DNA of 46,203 bases from an uncultured Anaerotruncus sp. (GTDB lineage Bacteria > Bacillota > Clostridia > Oscillospirales > Ruminococcaceae): assembly GCA_944385965.1 (NCBI GenBank), contig CALWZG010000023.1, positions 1 through 46,203 on the forward strand, read 5' to 3'. Below, in pieces: positions 41,737 through 46,203 of this stretch (position 1 is the stretch's first letter; every line of letters starts with the position of its first letter). The position numbers and the translations under genes are program-made. The notes beneath the pieces were generated by a model. It worked only from the letters and a program-made list of their open reading frames with translations. It made no database searches and had not been told where the DNA came from.

Positions 41737-42552
41737 TTGGCTATAATCTTTGACAGCCATACCCATTCGGATAACTCGCCAGACGGCAGCCATTCCATCA
41801 CGTTTATGTGTGAGAAGGCGGTAGAAAAGGGCTTATCAGGCTTATGTATTACCGACCACTGTGAAATGAACGTTTATAAAGAGGAGCGGTTTGACCTTCG
41901 GATTGCCCAGTCCATCTTTGAAACCAACAAAGAAGGACGGGTTTTCAATGGACAGCTAAGTGTTCTGTCAGGGATAGAGATTTCCGATGTATTTTATGAT
42001 TTGGATTTGACCAATCAGGTCTTGGGAAGTATACAGGTGGACCAGGTGATTGTTTCCCAGCATACCTCAGAGGACCATATGGATGTCTATTACAGCAATT
42101 TTAAGCTTTGGTCCAGCCAGCAGATTCATGAGTATCTGGAGTGGTATTTCCGTTACCTGTTGGACGTGGCCCGCTGGGATGGATATGATGTGATGGGACA
42201 CCTGACCTATCCCATCCGGTATATCAGCGGGGTGCATCATATCCCGGTGGATTTATCCAGGTATCAGGACCTGATTGACCAGGTGCTTGAAACGGTGGCA
42301 AGCAAGGGGAAAGCCATTGAGTTGAATACTTCCGGACTGCGTCAGGTGTTGGGAGATACCATGCCTAATTTCCATCTGCTGAAGCGGTTCCGGGAATTGG
42401 GTGGAGAGTATGTCACCCTAGGTTCCGACGCTCACAAGGCGGAGGAACTGGGGGAAGGCATCCCCAGGGCCATGGAAATGCTTGAGGAGGCTGGCTTTGA
42501 GTATCGGACAGTCTACAAAGAGCATCAGCCATTACAGTTTAAAATCGTATAG
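41737..42552 (+). CDS. PHP-domain phosphatase, histidinol-phosphatase (HisJ) family
   Basis: The 271-residue metal-dependent phosphoesterase begins FDSHTHSDNSPDG, with further PHP ligands in CITDHCEMN, QHTSEDH, ELNTSG and LGSDAHKAEELG. The fold matches HisK/HisJ-type histidinol-phosphatases, but no other his genes are near, so the substrate could differ. The start is TTG, with GAAGGGGGG upstream. It lies directly after the candidate RNA and could be controlled by it. Confidence 0.85.
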   Translation: MAIIFDSHTHSDNSPDGSHSITFMCEKAVEKGLSGLCITDHCEMNVYKEERFDLRIAQSIFETNKEGRVFNGQLSVLSGIEISDVFYDLDLTNQVLGSIQVDQVIVSQHTSEDHMDVYYSNFKLWSSQQIHEYLEWYFRYLLDVARWDGYDVMGHLTYPIRYISGVHHIPVDLSRYQDLIDQVLETVASKGKAIELNTSGLRQVLGDTMPNFHLLKRFRELGGEYVTLGSDAHKAEELGEGIPRAMEMLEEAGFEYRTVYKEHQPLQFKIV

Positions 42553-42572
42553 GATAGAGGAGCGTGTGAAGA

Positions 42573-43064
42573 ATGAAAGAGGCAGATACACAAAAATTGT
42601 TGACCCTGCTGGCGGATAACGCCAAACTGTCCAATGACAAGCTGGGAGTGATGCTGGGTGTCAGCTCCAAGGAAGTGGAGGAGGAAATCGCCCGGTTGGA
42701 GCGAGAAGGAATTATCAAAGGCTTTAAGGCGCTGATTGACTGGGAGCGCACCGACCGGAATCTGGTATCCGCTCGCATCGAAATCAAGGTGACCCCGAAA
42801 GCCAATATGGGGTTTGAGGAAATCGCCTACACCATCTCTCAGTTTAAAGAGGTGGAGACCTGCTATCTGATGAGCGGGGGGTATGACTTGGCCCTGACCA
42901 TCAGCGGCCGTAACTTCAAGGATATCGCCTTGTTTGTAGCCCATCGACTGGCGCCGCTGGACGGAGTGCAGTCCACCGCCACCCATTTTGTCCTGCGCAA
43001 ATATAAGGAACGCGGGGTGCTGATGGTGGAAGAAACGGTAGATGAGAGGGAGGCTTCCCTGTGA
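42573..43064 (+). CDS. Lrp/AsnC family transcriptional regulator
   Basis: The protein is 163 residues with an N-terminal helix-turn-helix (KLLTLLADNAKLSNDKLGVM, about 6-50) and a C-terminal RAM/ACT-like ligand domain (VETCYLMSGGYDLALTISG). It overlaps the following aminotransferase gene by 4 bases (GTGA), so the two are made together. Lrp members sense amino acids; here it probably regulates the aminotransferase or related catabolism. GAGGAG lies 10 bases before the ATG. Confidence 0.92.
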   Translation: MKEADTQKLLTLLADNAKLSNDKLGVMLGVSSKEVEEEIARLEREGIIKGFKALIDWERTDRNLVSARIEIKVTPKANMGFEEIAYTISQFKEVETCYLMSGGYDLALTISGRNFKDIALFVAHRLAPLDGVQSTATHFVLRKYKERGVLMVEETVDEREASL

Positions 43065-44236
43065 TTGACTACGATAAAATTTTAAGCCAAAGGGTGGTTT
43101 CTCTAAAGCCTTCCGGCATCCGCAAGTTTTTTGATATTGCGGCGGAGATGCAGGATGTCATCTCCCTTGGGGTAGGCGAGCCGGACTTCAAAACCCCCTG
43201 GAATATTCGCCGGGCGGGAATCGAAAGTTTGGAAAAGGGGCATACCTTTTATACTGCCAACGCTGGATTGGCTGCTCTGCGGCAGGAAATCTGCAATTAT
43301 CTGCGGCGCAGGCAGAATCTGACCTATGACCCTAAAAAAGAGGTTCTTGTAACGGTGGGCGGCAGCGAAGCCATAGATATCTGTATCCGGGCTTTGGTGG
43401 AGCCAGGCCAGGAGGTTTTGGTGGTAGAACCCTCCTTTGTGTGCTATACCCCCATCGCCCAATTAACCGGAGCGGTGGTAAAGCCTTTGGTCACCAAGGC
43501 GGAGGATGGGTTCCGCCTAACCCCGGAGGAATTGAAAGCGGCTATTACCCCAAAGACCAAACTGCTGATTCTGCCTTATCCCAATAATCCCACCGGCGCC
43601 GTGATGCGCAGGGAGCATCTGGAAGCCATTGCCCAGGTCCTGCGGGGAACAGATGTGATGGTGCTTTCTGACGAGATTTATGGGGAGCTGACCTATGGGG
43701 ACCAGCACCACGTTCCCTTCGCATCCATTGATGGAATGTGGGAGCGGACCATCACTGTAAACGGTTTTTCCAAAGCCTACGCTATGACCGGATGGCGTCT
43801 GGGATACGCAGCTGGACCAGCCCCAATCATTAAACAGATGACCAAAATTCACCAATTCGCCATTATGTGCGCTCCAACCACCAGCCAATACGCTGCCATT
43901 GAAGCGCTGCGGAACTGCGATGAGGATATTGAGTGCATGCGGGAACAGTATGACATGCGCCGCCGTTTGGTGGTGGATGGGTTTAACCGGATGGGCTTGA
44001 CCTGCTTTGAGCCGGAAGGCGCTTTCTATGTATTCCCCTGCATCAAATCCACAGGGCTGACCAGCAACGAGTTTTGCTTGAGGCTGCTGGAAGCGGAACG
44101 GGTGGCGGTGGTTCCGGGAGACGCCTTTGGAGCCTGCGGAGAAGGATATGTGCGGGTGTCCTATTCTTATTCTATAAATCATTTATTGGAGTCCCTCAAG
44201 CGCATTGAGCGTTTTGTGGAGGGGCTGCGCCACTAA
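43061..44236 (+). CDS. PLP-dependent aminotransferase class I/II
   Basis: The 391-residue fold-type I aminotransferase has VGEPDFKTPWNI near the N-terminus, PNNPTGAVM (about residue 170), the Asp of the PLP ring in VLSDEIYGEL, and the PLP lysine in NGFSKAYAMTGWRLGY (about 238). The group includes aspartate and aromatic aminotransferases; the exact amino acid cannot be fixed from sequence alone. The GTG start overlaps the Lrp stop codon. Confidence 0.93.
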   Translation: MIDYDKILSQRVVSLKPSGIRKFFDIAAEMQDVISLGVGEPDFKTPWNIRRAGIESLEKGHTFYTANAGLAALRQEICNYLRRRQNLTYDPKKEVLVTVGGSEAIDICIRALVEPGQEVLVVEPSFVCYTPIAQLTGAVVKPLVTKAEDGFRLTPEELKAAITPKTKLLILPYPNNPTGAVMRREHLEAIAQVLRGTDVMVLSDEIYGELTYGDQHHVPFASIDGMWERTITVNGFSKAYAMTGWRLGYAAGPAPIIKQMTKIHQFAIMCAPTTSQYAAIEALRNCDEDIECMREQYDMRRRLVVDGFNRMGLTCFEPEGAFYVFPCIKSTGLTSNEFCLRLLEAERVAVVPGDAFGACGEGYVRVSYSYSINHLLESLKRIERFVEGLRH

Positions 44237-44251
44237 TATGGGAGAACCATT

Positions 44252-46012
44252 ATGCCTTTTGATGGAGTATTTTTAAGCCAAATCAAACATGAGATAGAGC
44301 CGGTGATTCTTGGGGGAAGGGTGGACAAGATTCACCAGCCCGCCAAGGAAACCATTGTAATCGCTATGCGTTCTTTGGGGGGGAATCACAAGCTTTTGAT
44401 TTCAGCCTCCGCCTCCAATCCCAGGATTCATTTTACCCAGCTTCCACAGGACAACCCTAAAACCCCGCCCATGTTTTGTATGCTGATGCGCAAGCATCTC
44501 ACAGGGGCCAAACTGATCGAGATTCGGCAGATTGGCCTGGACCGGGTGCTTCAGCTGGACTTTGAGACGGTGAATGAGTTGGGGGACCGGGTCGTGCTGA
44601 CCTTGTCGGTGGAGATTATGGGCCGCCACAGCAATATTATTCTGGTGGGGGCGGACAATCGGGTAATCGACGCGGTGAAGCGGGTCAATGATGAGATGTC
44701 CCAGGTGCGTCCTGTGCTTCCGGGAATGTCCTACACCATGGTACCAGCAGGGGACAGGCTGAGTATTTATACAGCTACCCCTTCTCAGATTTTGGAGCGT
44801 ATACGGAAGAATCCTGGCCAGCAGGTGCATAAGGCTCTACTGGGAGCCTTGGAGGGGATGAGCCCCCTGGTGTGCCGGGAGGTGGCCTTCAACGCCTTCC
44901 AGGACTGGGAGCTTTTGGTATCTCAGCTGGATGAGGAGAAGGAGGTCCGGCTGAAATTCCATCTGGCCCAGCTTTCCAACCGGCTGAACAAAGGGGAGAC
45001 CGTTCCCACCATGCTGGTGGATAAAAGCGGACGTCCCAGTGAGTATACTTACCTGGATGTAAACCAATATGGACATGTATTGGTCAGCCGCCCTTATGAA
45101 AGTTACAGCCAGCTTTTAGACGCTTTTTACAGCGAGCGGGACCGGATTGACCGGATGCGCCAGCGGGGAGCGGATTTGCTGAAGCTTCTGGTAAACCTTT
45201 CAGAGCGGACCAATCGGAAATTGGAAGCCCAGCGCAAGGAATTGCGGGAATCCACCGAGCGGGAAAAGTGGAAGATTTACGGGGATTTGCTCAACGCCAA
45301 CCTGTACCGTCTTGAAAAGGGAATGCCTGAGGCTCAGGTAGAGGATTTTTATACAGAGGGATACCCTCTGGTAAAAATACCCCTGGACCCACGGCTGACC
45401 CCTTCCCAGAATGCTCAGCACTACTATACCCGCTACCGGAAGGCGGACACAGCGGAAAAGAAGCTGAAAGAATTGATTGCTCAGGGGGAAGCGGAGGTTC
45501 AGTATTTTGATACCGTGTTTGACGAATTGGCCAGAGCCTCATTGGAAAGTGAGCTGAACGCCATCCGTGAAGAACTGGCTTCCCAGGGTTATGTGCGGCG
45601 TCCCCAGAAGCGGGGCATGAAGGAAGAACGGCTGCCGCCCTTAAAATATCTGTCGGATGATGGGTTTGTGATTCTGTGCGGGCGGAATAATACCCAGAAC
45701 GACCAGCTTACCCTGCGGGAGAGCCGAAATGGAGATATTTGGTTCCATACCCAAAAAATCCCCGGTTCCCATGTGGTGATTGTAACCCAGGGCAAAGACG
45801 TTCCAAACCGTACTTTGGAGCAGGCGGCGGTAATTGCCGCCTATAATTCCAATGCCCGTGATTCCGGCAAAGTGCCGGTGGACTACACTCAGATTCGGAA
45901 TGTTCGCAAACATCCCGCCAACAAGCCAGGGCTGGTGATTTACGATCCATACCAGACTGCCATTGTAGACCCGGATAAGGAATTGGTAGAGCGGCTGGCT
46001 CAGAACCGATGA
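44252..46012 (+). CDS. rqcH: Ribosome quality control protein RqcH (NFACT family)
   Basis: RqcH binds stalled 50S subunits and adds C-terminal alanine tails that mark broken proteins for decay. The 586-residue protein has the NFACT-N domain (MPFDGVFLSQIKHEI), the functional Asp-Arg pair in IGLDRVLQLDFE (about residues 94-95), a central coiled coil (about 290-430), and the NFACT-R domain (GRNNTQNDQLTLRES, WFHTQKIPGSHVVI). It was earlier annotated as a fibronectin-binding protein; surface adhesion is not the likely role. GGGAG lies 7 bases before the ATG. Confidence 0.95.
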   Translation: MPFDGVFLSQIKHEIEPVILGGRVDKIHQPAKETIVIAMRSLGGNHKLLISASASNPRIHFTQLPQDNPKTPPMFCMLMRKHLTGAKLIEIRQIGLDRVLQLDFETVNELGDRVVLTLSVEIMGRHSNIILVGADNRVIDAVKRVNDEMSQVRPVLPGMSYTMVPAGDRLSIYTATPSQILERIRKNPGQQVHKALLGALEGMSPLVCREVAFNAFQDWELLVSQLDEEKEVRLKFHLAQLSNRLNKGETVPTMLVDKSGRPSEYTYLDVNQYGHVLVSRPYESYSQLLDAFYSERDRIDRMRQRGADLLKLLVNLSERTNRKLEAQRKELRESTEREKWKIYGDLLNANLYRLEKGMPEAQVEDFYTEGYPLVKIPLDPRLTPSQNAQHYYTRYRKADTAEKKLKELIAQGEAEVQYFDTVFDELARASLESELNAIREELASQGYVRRPQKRGMKEERLPPLKYLSDDGFVILCGRNNTQNDQLTLRESRNGDIWFHTQKIPGSHVVIVTQGKDVPNRTLEQAAVIAAYNSNARDSGKVPVDYTQIRNVRKHPANKPGLVIYDPYQTAIVDPDKELVERLAQNR

Positions 46013-46107
46013 CAGGCTATTTTGGAGCCCACATCACACCTCTGACAGAATTAATTTGTCAATAGAATACCAAAAGAGGGCCCGTTGCAAAATGAGCCCA
46101 TAAAAAC

Positions 46108-46153
46108 GAGCGAGGTTTGGAGCCCAAAAGGGTTTCCAAACCTCGCTCATTGC
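46108..46153 (+). terminator. Probable terminator after rqcH
   Basis: GAGCGAGGTTTGGA (46108-46121) pairs perfectly with TCCAAACCTCGCTC (46135-46148). The T-tract after it is weak (ATTGCTTTATT). Confidence 0.6.
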
Positions 46154-46203
46154 TTTATTCTTATTTTGTGACGCTAAAGAAAAAGCAAGACCAGTATACG
46201 GTA

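Noticed and set aside
1..46203. CRISPR arrays, rRNA genes, intact insertion sequences or selenoprotein genes with in-frame UGA
   Set aside because: No regular repeat-spacer pattern, rRNA signature, transposase motif or gene interrupted by UGA with a plausible SECIS hairpin was seen.

Overview
The window looks like chromosomal DNA of an anaerobic, low-to-moderate-GC Clostridia member, possibly Oscillospirales-like (an inference from gene families, not a placement). Pointers are three T-box leaders, a Rex redox repressor, a stand-alone [FeFe] hydrogenase, RqcH, the UPF0210/UPF0237 pair, TTG/GTG starts with strong AGGAGG sites, and a complete selenocysteine decoding operon. I see no rRNA, CRISPR array or intact transposase.

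Layout. 0-11.8 kb: a PAS sensor that ends at the start of its GGDEF domain; a Ca2+/Mn2+-type P-type ATPase behind a yybP-ykoY (Mn2+) riboswitch; a zinc-ribbon/DUF2628 membrane protein with galU; prfB; hflK-hflC; and a group-B-like [FeFe] hydrogenase whose promoter carries a near-perfect Rex operator. 11.8-13.8 kb: an AT-rich stretch with inverted repeats and a methyl-accepting chemotaxis gene that has lost most of its signalling domain. 13.9-18.4 kb: the selenocysteine operon (cysteine-desulfurase-like protein, selA, selB, tRNA-Sec), with the tRNA starting inside the last codons of selB. 18.4-23.9 kb: two divergent modules, each with a transporter (BASS family or YkvI family) and a glycerol-dehydrogenase-like iron enzyme, each behind its own T-box. 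By strict alignment the YkvI T-box shows UGA at the specifier position, which makes it the most unusual element here. 24-30.8 kb: a recA-recX-rimO-pgsA-acetyltransferase operon, bioY, and cysS behind a cysteine T-box. 30.9-37.8 kb: thioredoxin, tRNA-Gln and tRNA-Pro, a ComEC-like hydrolase, galE, a flippase with an in-frame stop at codon 6, a small export protein, an amidohydrolase and rex. 38-39.6 kb: a compact divergent switch (XRE repressor plus ImmA-type peptidase versus a sigma-region-4-like protein plus a small partner); matching palindromes fill the spacers of both promoters. 39.8-46 kb: the UPF0210/UPF0237 pair, a candidate structured RNA, a PHP phosphatase, an Lrp regulator with an aminotransferase, and rqcH.

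How the genes may work together. Rex (37.1 kb) probably links NADH/NAD+ to hydrogenase expression. The Mn2+ riboswitch probably turns on cation export. Amino-acid supply is read as tRNA charging by T-boxes for Cys (cysS), probably Ile (dehydrogenase plus BASS transporter) and an odd UGA/CUG specifier (YkvI plus dehydrogenase). All positions and motifs were read by eye; functions are family-level assignments.
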